Below, one piece after another: positions 54,519 through 64,000 of a DNA stretch of 64,000 nucleotides. The notes under the pieces are model-generated. The model saw nothing but the letters and a program-made list of their open reading frames with translations. It ran no database searches and was not told the DNA's origin. Each line of letters starts with the position of its first letter. The stretch's first letter is position 1. This DNA is from Neostapfia colusana (lineage: Eukaryota; Streptophyta; Magnoliopsida; Poales; Poaceae). Made by a program: the position numbers and the translations under genes. The stretch covers positions 61,249,900 through 61,313,899 of the forward strand of contig JASWHV010000002.1 of assembly GCA_030760725.1 (NCBI GenBank), given 5' to 3'.

Positions 54519-57048
54519 TGTGACACCCGGTTCCGAAAACAGGACCAAGTTAATGCATTTGTGTGCCCAGGATGTTCATCACACATACACATGTAATCCA
54601 CAAACTGAATTCAGAATATAACCACGAATAAATAGTGTCTAAGTACTTTATTACATTGACTCATTGTCTCAATCATAATTTTCTATCTTATTCTTGCAGC
54701 GGAAGTCTGTAAACGACAGTGGAAAATAACTAAGCAGCAGGCTCCATCTTCAACTCCACAGGCATGTTGACGGTAGTTCGCACGCCTAGTAATCCACATG
54801 GTCCTTAAAGTACTCTTCTCCTGTTGCTGATGTTTATGTGATAATGCAAGGGTGAGTACATGTTGTACTTAGCAAGTGCGGGAAAAGTATGACATGTAGC
54901 TTACAACAAGGTATGGAATAAAAAGGCTCATTGCAGCAAGCAAATCTTATTTCACAAACATGGTAAAAACAGCAACTAAGTCTAGATGAATTAAATCCCA
55001 ATATAACCAAGTAATCAGCAACACTCTTTCATCATAATGCACCATTTATCAAGTCTCAACCAGCCAATGATCTTTCTCAAGTTCATCTCATACTCAGAAA
55101 TATTCATAACCATCTCATATTCATATGACCAAAGCCAAAATTGTTTTCATGACTCAAAACAGTTCCAAAACCAGTCCCAATGACCATACCATAACCATAC
55201 CGAACATCCATCCCAAGTTTCCCTTCTAATCATGTGAGTTGGCCAGGTGCTTGTGACCGTAAGCACGGCTATCATGATAGTTTTACACTCTGCAGAGGTG
55301 GCATTACTTTACCCACAAGTTTGTGATCTCGTCACCCGTCGGCGACTGCAGAACCTCCATTATACCAGTACACAACCGTTGGTGTATGGCCAAGAGATCA
55401 GAAAATAGTCTTTACAAAGGGGCTACTAGATGTATGGACTCATTAAGGTTTCACCGGCAGGCTCGAATCAGCATTCTCCCACCCACAGGACCCCTCTTGT
55501 GCCATGCAGTTCCCAGGGCAGTACTCTCTCGACTCTCATTCCCCACGCCATCCACTGTCCATAACAAGCTAGCAACACACCTAATTAGTCAGCTAAGCCG
55601 CACCCATATTTGACCTTGTGGTGGCACTGTTTTCCTGGCATGTGCTGGCATGAACCGGTCCTTAGATCTACGGCAAGTAAACCACCATCTCATTCGGCAA
55701 CATCCACGAACCAACCTTGGCTAGATCTCCCCTGATCTCATGCTTATTAACATCATCAAGTTATCATTATCATTATTCGTATGAGTGCAGTAGCTAACCA
55801 TGTTTTAATTCAGCTTCCCGTATCCCGTAGATTAAGCGAAGCAAAAAGGAAAAATGACCATACCCGACTCATCAACTTTCCCGGCGACAAGGATGGTTAA
55901 CAAAACTAGTAAACTCCTAAAAAAAGGTGTCCCATCAAGTTGACTCAAGCGTACACGTTTTTGCAAACAAAACACTTTCAAAACATGGGATAAATATGGT
56001 CAAGGGGCACTTGCCTTGCTTCCGTGGCTCTTGTTGTCCGAGCGTCTCGAAGTCTTGGTGCTGTAGTTTTTCGTAGATGGCTTCCTGAGCTTGTCCTTCT
56101 ACTCACGACCACGCCCATACAAAATTTACAACAATCAAACATCATGCACAAACTTTACTCTAGATGCAATGGTGTAGATGAATGCAAACTTATCTTTTCA
56201 GTTAGGTGCGGCAGCAATGTGGGAAAAATTTGGGGAAATTGTGTCGGTACCCTCAGTACCGGGTACCCCCGCGCACAGGAGAAAAATCCGACTAAGGACC
56301 TCTCCCCCTCCACAGGGGTGAGCTCTGAAACCTCCACATGTCCGGCGGGGCTGGCCACCCTCCTCCTCAGAGGCGAGCTCCGGGCCTGGCACACGGCCAG
56401 CGGAGCTGGGCCTCGCCCCCCCCCCCCCCCCCCCCCCCCGCAGGGGCGAGCTCCGAGGACGCCACACGTCCAGAGGGGTTAGGCCTCCCTTCTCCTCAGA
56501 GGCGAGCCCCGAGGGCGCCACGTGTCTAGCGGGTGCTGGACCTCACCCCCTCCACAGAGGTGAGCTCCGAGAGCAACACGTGTTCAGCAGTGCCGGACCT
56601 CACCCCCTCCGTGGAGGTAAGCTCTGAGAGCGACATGTGTCCAGCGGTGCCGGACCTCACCCCTCCGCGGAGGTGAGCTCCGAGGGTGACACGTGTCCAG
56701 CGGTGCCGGACCTCACCACCTCCGCGGAGGTGGGCTCTGCGGGTGCCACGTGTCCCGCGGTGCCGAACATCACCCCCCTCCGCAGGGGTGAGCTCCGCGG
56801 GCGCCACGTTTCCCACGGTGCCGGACCTCACCCCCCTCCGCAGGGGTGAGCACCGCAGGCGCCACATGTCGCGCAGCCCGTGGATGTGTCGACAGCGCAC
56901 TTAGACAAATTGGAATTGGCTCATTTCAGCTATCTTTTTCCCATTCCCCATCATTTTTATGATTCTTTCTCCATTTCTACTTCTTTTTTTATTGTTTCTC
57001 TATATAAAAATGTATGCAATGCATGGAAATGAATTTAAGAGTGTTACA
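54519..57048 (-). repeat. Element E 3' LTR (2,530 bp)
   Basis: Minus strand from TGTAACACTC at 57048 to GGGTGTCACA at 54519, an inverted-repeat pair of ends. It has the G-box minisatellite in U3 and a 24-base C run at 56416-56439. Fragments of this LTR family occur at 9179-9781 and 12453-14967. Confidence 0.88.
56310..56880. repeat. G-box/ABRE-like minisatellite in E U3
   Basis: Ten units of about 55-60 bp with GAGCTCCG, ACACGTGTCC and GCCGGACCTCACC blocks. CACGTGT(C/T) is intact in units near 56519, 56576, 56690 and 56746, and altered in the others. It is homologous to the D array but with different unit copies, so the arrays expand or turn over. Confidence 0.82.
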
Positions 57049-57087
57049 AAACTACCCCCCTTAAACTGAATCTCGCCCACGAGATTC
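57049..57087 (-). promoter_or_regulatory. Polypurine tract and stem-loop of E
   Basis: Perfect 8-bp stem GAATCTCG-TGGG-CGAGATTC (57068-57087), then CAGTTTAAGGGGGGTAGTTT and the LTR. Confidence 0.88.
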
Positions 57088-58384
57088 GATAGAGTAGAGA
57101 ATAGATGAGGGAATTCTGCCTTGAGGTCTTCCTTACGCTCCCATGTTGTTTCAGCTTCCGTGTGATGGCTCCACTGTACCTTGCACCAACGGATAACTTT
57201 GTTCCTCGTGACCCTTTCCTTCACGTCCAAAATTTGGACGGGGTGCTCCACATAGGTCAGATCCTCTTGAAGCTCGAGCTCATCCATCGGTACTTGTTCT
57301 TCCGGTACTCTTAAGCACTTCTTGAGTTGGGATACGTGAAACACGTTGTGTACGTCAGAGAGGTGCGTTGGCAGCTCTAGTTGATACACTACTTCTCCTC
57401 GCTTGCCCAAAATCTTAAATGGCCCGATGTAGCGAGGTGCTAATTTTCCCTTGACGTTGAACCCTCGTTGGCCTCGGATAGGCGATACCTTAAGGTACAC
57501 GAAGTCTCCTACTTCAAAGGTCAATCTTCTTCGCCTATTATCCGCATAACCTTTTTGTCGTGATTGAGCAGCCTTCAAATTTTCTCGTATCGTTTGGACT
57601 TGCTTTTCGGCGTCTTGCAGCACTTCGGGTCCAAACACTTGGCTCTCTCCGGTCTCATCAAGAACAGCGGTGTTCTACACCATCTACCATACAATGCTTC
57701 GAAAGGTGACATCTTCAAACTGCCTTGATAGCTGTTGTTGTATGAGAATTTAGCATACGGCAAGCTCCTATCCCAACTGTGCCCATGTTTCAAGGCGCAA
57801 GCTCTCAACATGTCTTCCAAAATTTGATTTGTCCTCTCAGTTTGCCCGTCAGTTTGCGGGTGATAAGCGGAGCTGAAATTCAGCCGTGTACCCATGGCTT
57901 CATGCAGCTTCTTCCAGAACCTAGAGGTAAATTGAGAACCCTGATCTGAAACTATCCTCTTCGGAACTCCATGGCGGCACACGATTTGCTCCATATACAG
58001 CTCGGCGAGTTCAGCGACGTGGTACGTGGTTCTAACAGGAAGGAAATGGGCTGTTTTCATCAATCGGTCCACAATAACCCAAATGGAGTCGTAACCCGAC
58101 CGAGTACGTGGCAATCTGACAATGAAATTCATGCTGATGTCTTCCCACTTCCACTCGGGTACTTTCAATGGCTGCAACAGTCCAGCGGGTTTTGATGTTC
58201 GGCCTTCACCCGTTGGCACGTGTCACATAAGGCAACATATTCAGCTATGTCCCTTTTCATACCATCCCACCAATAGCAAGTTTTCAGGTCCTTGTACATC
58301 TTTGTACAGCCGGGATGTATGGAATAAGGTGAGTCATGTGCCTCCTTTAATATCGTGTCGCGGATTTGCTTCACATTAGGCACA
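57088..58384 (-). pseudogene. Element E integrase and chromodomain (broken)
   Basis: The HHCC region (SIHPGCTKMY, CDTCQRVKAEH) is at 58165-58384. The integrase core follows after a frame change near 58200. The first catalytic Asp is mutated (ISMNFIV where relatives have MDFIV), the second (VSDQGSQF) and the Glu (QTERTN) are present. Another frameshift near 57600-57640 precedes the C-terminal domain and chromodomain (KERVTRNKVIRWCKVQWSHH, then TTWERKEDLKAEF). The frame has no stop at its expected end and runs through the polypurine tract into the LTR to about 57000. Inactive integrase. Confidence 0.85.
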
Positions 58385-60112
58385 CAAATCCTTTTCCCTA
58401 ACCAAAGCGTGCCCTTCTCGTCTTCCTTGAAATCCTTTTCTATGCCTTGTCAGAATCTTTCCTTGATTTCCTCATCCGTTGCTTGGCCATCTCGTATCTC
58501 TTGTTCCAGCGAAGAGTTGAGTTCTATCACTTCCATCTCGTTCAAGAACCCGAGATGTAACCGTTCGAACTCCTTGCGCAGCTCGGGCGGTAGTCCCGAA
58601 CCGTGTGTTGGTGATATGCTCCCTTTTGGCTCAACGCATCAGCTACTACATTGGCCTTTCCGGGGTGATAATTTATTCCAACATCATAATCCTTGATGAG
58701 TTCTAACCATCGACGTTGCCTCAAATTCAGATCTGTTTGTGTGAATATATACTTGAGGCTTTTGGATCCGTATAGATCTCACATCGGTGGCCAAGGATAT
58801 AATGCCTCTAAATCTTCAAGGCATGTACCGCGGCTGCAAGTTCCAAGTCATGTGTGGGGTAATTCAGCTCGTGTTTCTTTAGTTGCCTCGACGCATAGGC
58901 TACCACTTGTCCTTCTTGCATGAGCACACATCCAAGCCCTTATCTTGATGCGTCACAATATATATCGAAACACTTGCTCACGTCCGGCAATACCAAAACT
59001 GGCGCTGTGGTTAGTCTTTTCTTGAGCTCCTCAAAGCTTTCTTGGCACACTGGTGTCCACTGAAATGTTTTTCCCTTCACTAGCAATTCAGTCATATGAT
59101 TCGCTATTTTGGATAAATCCTTGATGAACCGTCAGTAGTATCCAGCCATCCCAAGGAAACTCCGAATATCTCTCACATTCTGCGGTTGGTTCCACTTCAG
59201 AACATCTCCCACTTTTCCGGGATCAACAGATACTCCTCTCTCGGAGATGATGTGGCCAAGGAACGATATCTCATTTAGCCAAAATTGACACTTGCTGAAC
59301 TTGGCATACAATTGATGTTCTTGCAGTTTCTGCAATGTCAATATCCAATGTTCTTCATGTTCTTCCTCACTTTTTGAATACACCATGATATCGTCGATGA
59401 AAACCATGACGAACTTGTCCATGTACTCCATGAAGACCTTATTGATGAGGTACACAAAGTATGCGGGTGCATTCGTTAACCCAAAAGACATAACGGTATA
59501 TTCATACGAACCATACCGTGTTCAAAATGAAGTCTTGGGTATATCGGATGGATTAATCTTCAGCTGAAAGTATCCCGACCGAAGATCAATCTTGGAGAAA
59601 ATTCGGGCACCTTTCATTTGGTCGAATAGGTCCTCTATACGGGGCAGCGGGTATTTATTCTTGATCGTCACCTCATTGAGAGACCTATAATCCACACACA
59701 TCCTTTGGGTCCCATCCTTCTTGTCTATGAAGAGCACGGGGGCTCCCCATGGTGACGAGCTTGAGCGTATAAAACCCTTTTCTAGCTGCTCCTGAATTTG
59801 CTTCTTAAGTTACTAGTTCATTAACGGGCATCCTATATGGCCTCTTCGCTATAGGTGCAGTTCCAGGTACTAAATCAATGGAAAATTCAATATCCGGTCA
59901 GGTGGCATACCTGGAAGTTCTTCCGGGAACACATCTGAAAATTTTTGAACCACTGGGATGCTTTCTAATGTTGCTTCTTCGACGTGGTTCAACGCTGCCT
60001 TCTCGGTTGCCGGTTGGGCTGACTCGAACTCAATGCGAGTACCGTGCTCATTTGTCAACTGCATGCTCCTCTCAGCACATTGAATTACTCCGTTGTGCTT
60101 GCTTAACCAATC
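58385..60112 (-). pseudogene. Element E RT and RNase H (broken), protease-RT linker
   Basis: From the right: linker DWLSKHNGVIQCAERSMQLT to ESIPVVQKFSDVFPEELPGM (59890-60112), a frame break near 59815-59890, and RT (MCVDYRSLNEVTIKNKYPLP) with an in-frame TGA at 59522-59524. RT then resumes with VFIDDIMVYSK intact, and another TGA follows GYY at 59132-59134. RNase H (YCDAS, then RQLKKHELNYPTHDLELAA, YHPGKANVVADAL) has further stops and a frameshift between 58540 and 59130. Domain order is that of Tekay-type pol. It cannot make active enzyme. Confidence 0.82.
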
Positions 60113-60923
60113 TGTAGGATCGAAGAGCACGTGAAAACCTACCAGAGGGAGGGTGAATGGTACATTAAAACATTTCGCAGCGGAAACAACAAAAACCCCT
60201 CAGCAAAAAATCAATCGGTTAAAGAAACCGTGTGTGCAAGTGTTTTCAAACGTGTTCAACACTGACAAATCAAGTATAGAGGTAGAGAATCAAGTCACGG
60301 ATCTAATGCAACAAGAATCACTTGAAAACACGAAGTAAAACTTGAGATACGATCAAAACATTAAACAAAGATCAATCTGTTCTACCCGATATAGAACAGA
60401 TCTGCAGCGCTGCAAAGAAACTCGTGTATCTAAAGAACTACAGATCTGAAGCTCGTGAAAATTTCACAGACGATAGATAATTGAGTTGTGAAGACAACCC
60501 AAAAAGAATCACGTCAATCGGATCTGTAAAACTAGAGTTATGAACGAAACACCAAAGCAACGTCGGTCTGTCCAGAAACTCGGCGAGAAAGACTTGACGA
60601 AAAACAAATCGGACGAACAAGGCACAAAAGCTCCTCGAAACTATGAACTTTATTCAATAGAAACAAAAGAGGAACAGCCCAAAGTTCTCTCTCCTCGAGA
60701 GCTCTGGCCTCCCTTGCTTTTATAGTCAGCCCTCAGGCTAATCAATCCAATCTAGGACTCCTACTCCTAATTGGACTCGTATCCTAACTTACCATAACTG
60801 CTCAGTACTCTCCTATTCGCAGATAGAAGCAATCGTGAGACTTCCAAACACCTTAGGAACGTCCTAAACATTCCTAAAACAACTCAACTTCGTGCCTAGC
60901 ACGAAATCCTATCATAACCAACA
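60113..60923 (-). repeat. Copia-like LTR, about 0.8 kb (probably solo or fragment)
   Basis: It starts TGTAGGATCG on the plus strand exactly where E sequence (…TTAACCAATC) stops, and probably ends …ATAACCAACA. On the minus strand this is TGTTGGTTAT…CGATCCTACA. It has a TATA box on the minus strand (ACTATAAAAGC, about 60716-60726), and its general style (GAGGGAGGGTGAATGG near the end) recalls Copia LTRs. The flanking bases CAATC and CAAAT do not match exactly and the two flanks are different elements, so simple solo-LTR formation is not proven. Confidence 0.5.
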
Positions 60924-60956
60924 CAAATCTTCCATAACCAAGGCATGAATCTTTCT

Positions 60957-61810
60957 CTAATTCTTCCCGTCAGTATCGTCAGAAATATCATAATCACCTT
61001 TAGGGCCAATAGAACTCTTCTTATTTTTCTGGGTCTTATTCATGTCGGCAATATACTGGATATAGTCCTTCTTGTATCTACTGACACCGCAGATCAGGCA
61101 TCTCGTTGCGAGCTCATGCTCTTTACGATATAGAATACAATGGCTCGGACAAGCGTGTATTTTTGTCACACATAGCGACATCGGACATAGAAGCTTTTTC
61201 GCTTTATAAGTGCTTCTAGGCAGTTTATTGGGATTTGGAAAATTTAAAAGATTAGTGAAACTACAATCGGACCATCCATGGGTGGCCTTCAACTTTAGTA
61301 GTTCCAGGAGTGCACGCAACATAGTAAACTCGTTATCACAACCCTTTGATTCATCATATAAAAGCTCCTCTGACGCACTCTGTAATGTCTCCATTTTACT
61401 TAAACCTTTATTTTTTTCTCTTAGAAATCAACACATGTGGTTGCGCAACATCTCCTCACAATCAAACTCATCATCGTCGTCATCATCATGATTGTCACGA
61501 CAATAATCGATATGAGCATTATCCACGTCCAAATATCTGACACCTTTCTCGTTATCATTATCCACTTCACGTGTATCTAACTCACAATACTTTGTCCATA
61601 TTGTGTAGTTTTTCTTAAAACCTCTTCTCATGAAGTGTGATTGGATTACTATAGTATCTGTCCAAGTAATCTTGTTTTCGCAGTCGATATAAGGACATAA
61701 TATATAATCTATCTTTTCTATCTTCGCATGTCTCTTGGATGCTTCAATAAAGCTACAATATTTTGAATGTACGTAGGATCAGGTCTTGACATATTGTACA
61801 TCCACGCTCA
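60957..61810 (-). pseudogene. TNP2-like CACTA transposase, N-terminal part (broken)
   Basis: Minus strand. It begins with WMYNMSRPDPTYIQNIV (about 61755-61810), the start of the transposase-associated domain. After frameshifts it continues SHFMRRGFKKNYTIWTKY, then an Asp-rich stretch (CRDNHDDDDDDEFDCEEM) and an in-frame TGA at 61428-61430. The same frame resumes with ESKGCDNEFTMLRALLELLK, HGWSD, KLPRSTYKAKKLLCPMSLCV and the zinc-binding-like KIHACPSHCILYRKEH…CLICGVSRYKKD, which is characteristic of TNP2. It stops at 60957 near the truncation. TNP2 cuts and pastes CACTA elements. This copy lacks the catalytic core. Confidence 0.8.
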
Positions 61811-62400
61811 GTCCAACTTTTGTGTCAGACTGTAAGTATAAAAGAGATATCATTATATTCTCTCTATTTCCACATCTAAAATTAAAAATTAGAAAAAATT
61901 AAGAAACCATAAATAAAATTTTGAAAATATAGGATATATACAATGTAGCAAGGCGTACCTTTGGAGACAGAAATCATTGAAAAGATTTTAAATTGAGCTT
62001 AATTATAATTTCAAATATTCTAAATCCTTAAAAATTCGTGCAGAACCTAAATTAAAAATTAAGATCTTAAATTGCACCCAAAGAAGAAAAAACGACACAA
62101 GATCATAGGCTTACCTTATGGAGAGCAAATCTTTGATGTAATCTCTAATTTAACTCTTAACCTTGTTCATATCTAAAAATACAGAAAATTTGGTGCAGAA
62201 TGTAAATTACAAATTTGAGACCTTAAATCACATCAAAAAGAAGGGGAAAACGAAGCAAAAGAATAAAACAACAATAAGGAGATATACTTCTATAAAGATT
62301 TGGAAACAAAACTCCCCCCCTCAAATTTTGCAAAAATATCATCCGTCGTGGCTGTAGCTAGCGCAGCCACGCTCGGATAGAATCCGTGAAGGCTATATAT
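61811..62400. other. 5' untranslated and intron-like region of CACTA-2
   Basis: AT-rich, non-coding. Three similar segments (about 61860-61990, 62000-62120, 62150-62290) each contain AAAATTAGAAAAAATTAAG-like or AAATTACAAATTTGAGACC-like text, suggesting internal duplication. No ORF is supported. Confidence 0.4.
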
Positions 62401-62833
62401 ACACTAGTTTTCACAGGAGGTCTGTGTATGGAGCCGCATATCATGAGTACAATATCGCAGGCGGTTCTAAACACTGAACGCTTGTGAAAACAAGTGTATT
62501 TTCACACGCGGTCCATGAAACAAAGCCTTCTTAGTTATTGTCCATTATCACAGGCAGTTTTACATAAGGACTGCCTGTGTAAACAAGTCTATTTTCACAG
62601 GCGGTTTTTAACGAATAACGCCTGAGGTATTGTCCATTTTCACATACGGTTTGTTATTACGCCTGCCTGTGAAAATCTAGATATTTTCACATGCGGTTCT
62701 TTTTTAAGGACTGCCTGTGTTACTAAATTATCATATTTGGTTTTTAATTCATTGGACATCACAAGTGTTTTTTTGAATGGACCGTCTGGATAAGAAACGG
62801 GAGGCGTCTGTGAAAATGCTTTTTGTAGTAGTG
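62400..62833. repeat. CACTA-2 subterminal repeats and terminus
   Basis: About ten copies of TTTTCACAGGCGGT-like motifs and complements (GCCTGTGAAAA) lie at spacings of 20-60 bp, ending at the terminal GTAGTAGTG. They are probable transposase-binding repeats, different in sequence from those of CACTA-1. Confidence 0.75.
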
Positions 62834-63010
62834 CACCCATCAAACATGGTGCTCCAGAAGCAATACTGTAATAATAAGTACAAGAAGTACACTGATCTGA
62901 TAGATGTCTTGCTTGCTGTACAGACTCAAAATGCACTCACGTGATGAAAAACTTCAATATGCGTCATGTCGGGACATAGGCTGAACAGGGAGGAACCCGT
63001 GCCAGGGCGC
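62834..63010 (+). pseudogene. Copia-type gag fragment (weak)
   Basis: The plus-strand frame reads VLQKQYCNNKYKKYTDLIDV and LLAVQTQNALT, then two stops. A shifted frame would continue with a KN(F)NMRHVGT-like motif. The pattern KKYTDLI-LL-E/Q-NxLTxKNxxxRPVG is typical of plant Copia gag. Short and broken; medium-low certainty. Confidence 0.4.
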
Positions 63011-63780
63011 CTGACGAACAAACCCTAGAGGTAAGGGTAATTTTATTTCTTCAATGATCCATTTACAATCTACGGTTGCCTTTATATTCCAGGCGCCAAA
63101 TCTTATTTAGCCGATTCTATTACAACAGAATCTAACTTTTTTCTATCTTCTTATCTAAAGAATCTCAACTAAATCTTGCGCTTGGTATATTGGCGCCCAT
63201 AGGAAGAATCTGTAACATGTTCGAACTTACTGAGTCCCACTATAGACCACCACCATCCGGACGGCTTGCTGATGGCAGAGGAAGTCGTCGGGGACAGGAT
63301 CCCTGAAGGACTTGTCGGAGGAAGACTTGACCTCCCTGAAGGTCTTTACCTTCTTCCGGTCCCACCAGATCATCCTTCTCCAGCTTGGCGTCTGTAGGAC
63401 ATGGCCCACACAACACTGGTCATCATCGGGGACACCAAGTCTGCCATAATTGGCGTCTGGCCCACATGACACTGGACGTGACCATCGTCGCTGTGGGGCA
63501 GATCGGTGATGCCTGACGAGAATTGAGGCGTCAGACTGATCTGTTTGCTGGCTGTCCTTGGGCTTATAGCAGGTGACCGTCTCTTTGCACAAAGATTGGC
63601 TTGGGGGACAACCAAGTATGCCATGGGGACAACCAAATTCTATCATGGAGCCAGAGATTGCCCAACTTGTAGGTGCTAGGTTCCTAAGTTGCCTTGTATC
63701 CTCCTTTGTATGCCGAAGCTCTGCCATTAATAAAGACTTTTTTGCTTCAAGTCTTGTGTTGTTTTGAGTTGTTGATGTAT
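63011..63780. other. Unclassified repetitive DNA
   Basis: No credible ORF. An open frame on the minus strand (63227-63727) shows no recognisable domain. A pyrimidine/AT-rich stretch (63040-63200) is followed by text with repeated GGGGACAACCAA (63605-63635) and an AATAAAG polyadenylation-like signal near 63729, which would suit the R/U5 end of an LTR. Family unknown. Confidence 0.3.
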
Positions 63781-63784
63781 ACTC

Positions 63785-63960
63785 CGGACCCTTGGCAGCG
63801 CAAAGGTTCGGAATGACTTAGCCAACGTGGATGGCTGTTTGTCGATGTCCCGAACTTGTTTCTCCAAGTCCTTAACAGCGGAAGGACCCAGGGCGCTCCG
63901 GCAGTGTGGCTAACACTTCTCCCGGGTCCTTGGCAGCGCAAGGACCCAAGTAACTTCGGC
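63785..63960. repeat. Short tandem repeats with hairpin core
   Basis: Three units 60-80 bp apart (near 63789, 63869 and 63929) carry CCTTGGCAGCGCAAAGG or variants. The core CCTTG-GCAGCG-CAAGG can fold into a small hairpin. A linked GGCTA(A/G)(C/T) motif follows each. It continues towards the window edge. Confidence 0.5.
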
Positions 63961-64000
63961 TAGTGTCTTCAGCTTGTTGTAGCTGGCGCTCTGAGTCTTC

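Larger units (their letters stand above)
54519..60112 (-). mobile_element. Element E: decayed chromovirus, 3' part
   Basis: Minus-strand element with a complete 2,530-bp 3' LTR (54519-57048), polypurine tract, stem-loop and most of pol. It is cut in the protease-RT linker at 60112 by a Copia-like LTR, and gag and the 5' LTR are absent. It is closest to D in sequence and also similar to A in pol. Presumed left target site ATAAC (54514-54518) cannot be checked on the other side. Confidence 0.85.
60924..62833 (-). mobile_element. CACTA (En/Spm) transposon remnant 2
   Basis: Its right end, GTAGTAGTG at 62825-62833 (CACTACTAC on the minus strand), is a CACTA terminus. It is followed inward by subterminal repeats and, on the minus strand, the N-terminal part of a TNP2-type transposase. 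It is truncated at the left by the Copia-like LTR, so catalytic parts and the other terminus are absent. Confidence 0.8.

Noticed and set aside
63227..63727. 166-aa minus-strand frame near the right edge
   Set aside because: No recognisable domain, no neighbouring signals, and it overlaps LTR-like text with a polyadenylation-like motif on the other strand.
1..64000. A cellular gene cluster, biosynthetic pathway or defence system
   Set aside because: Every supported coding region is transposon-derived. I saw no host exon, tRNA or rRNA on either strand.

Overview
This window is plant nuclear DNA, most likely intergenic or pericentromeric heterochromatin of a grass with a large genome. I found no cellular gene, tRNA, rRNA or CRISPR array. 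Almost every stretch can be assigned to LTR retrotransposons or CACTA DNA transposons. The grass assignment is inferred from long-LTR Tekay/Del-type chromoviruses, CACTA elements with Transposase_24-like ORFs, and a GC-rich low-complexity stretch. The species cannot be named from the sequence.

Layout. 1-7224: 3' half of a decayed chromovirus 'A' (+ strand): ORF0 tail, gag fragment, broken pol, 3.4 kb 3' LTR. It sits in an LTR fragment 'B' (7225-9178) of the same family as element C. 9179-9781: fragment of an E-type LTR. 9782-12452: remnant of a CACTA transposon with subterminal repeats, a very GC-rich block and a broken spliced ORF. 12453-17172: chromovirus 'D' (- strand), with 3' LTR, gag and protease but an internal deletion of RT-RH-IN. 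17173-19435: gag-PR-RT fragment of another, CRM-like chromovirus 'G' (- strand). 19436-53515: a three-layer nest. An old element 'H' (- strand) has its 3' LTR split by the complete element 'C' (22051-37150, - strand, TSD TTCTC). H also has its integrase split by the complete element 'F' (39082-53204, + strand, TSD TCACA). 53516-54518: 3' end of a Tat/RIRE2-like pol plus its 3' non-coding repeats. 54519-60112: element 'E' (- strand), with 2.5 kb LTR and broken pol. 60113-60923: a Copia-like LTR. 60924-62833: a CACTA end with a TNP2 transposase fragment. 62834-64000: a Copia gag-like remnant and unclassified repetitive DNA.

The two complete elements, C and F, each keep one uninterrupted gag-pol frame of about 1,490-1,520 codons. 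Domain order is gag, CCHC knuckle, protease, RT, RNase H, integrase, chromodomain. Both have an initiator-Met-tRNA-type primer site and a polypurine tract. F is very young: its two 4,020-bp LTRs differ at only three positions I could find. C is older, with about 1.2% LTR divergence by eye, and carries an extra coiled-coil ORF ('ORF0') upstream of gag.

Points that go beyond routine TE annotation are: (i) a 3'-splice-site-like AG abutting the start codon of gag or ORF0 in every chromovirus here where the start is visible, with a matching donor-like site about 240 nt after the primer site in C and F; (ii) a conserved stem-loop just upstream of all six polypurine tracts; (iii) G-box/ABRE-like minisatellites in the U3 of the D and E LTRs; (iv) a tandem array of primer-site-like units upstream of the D gag.
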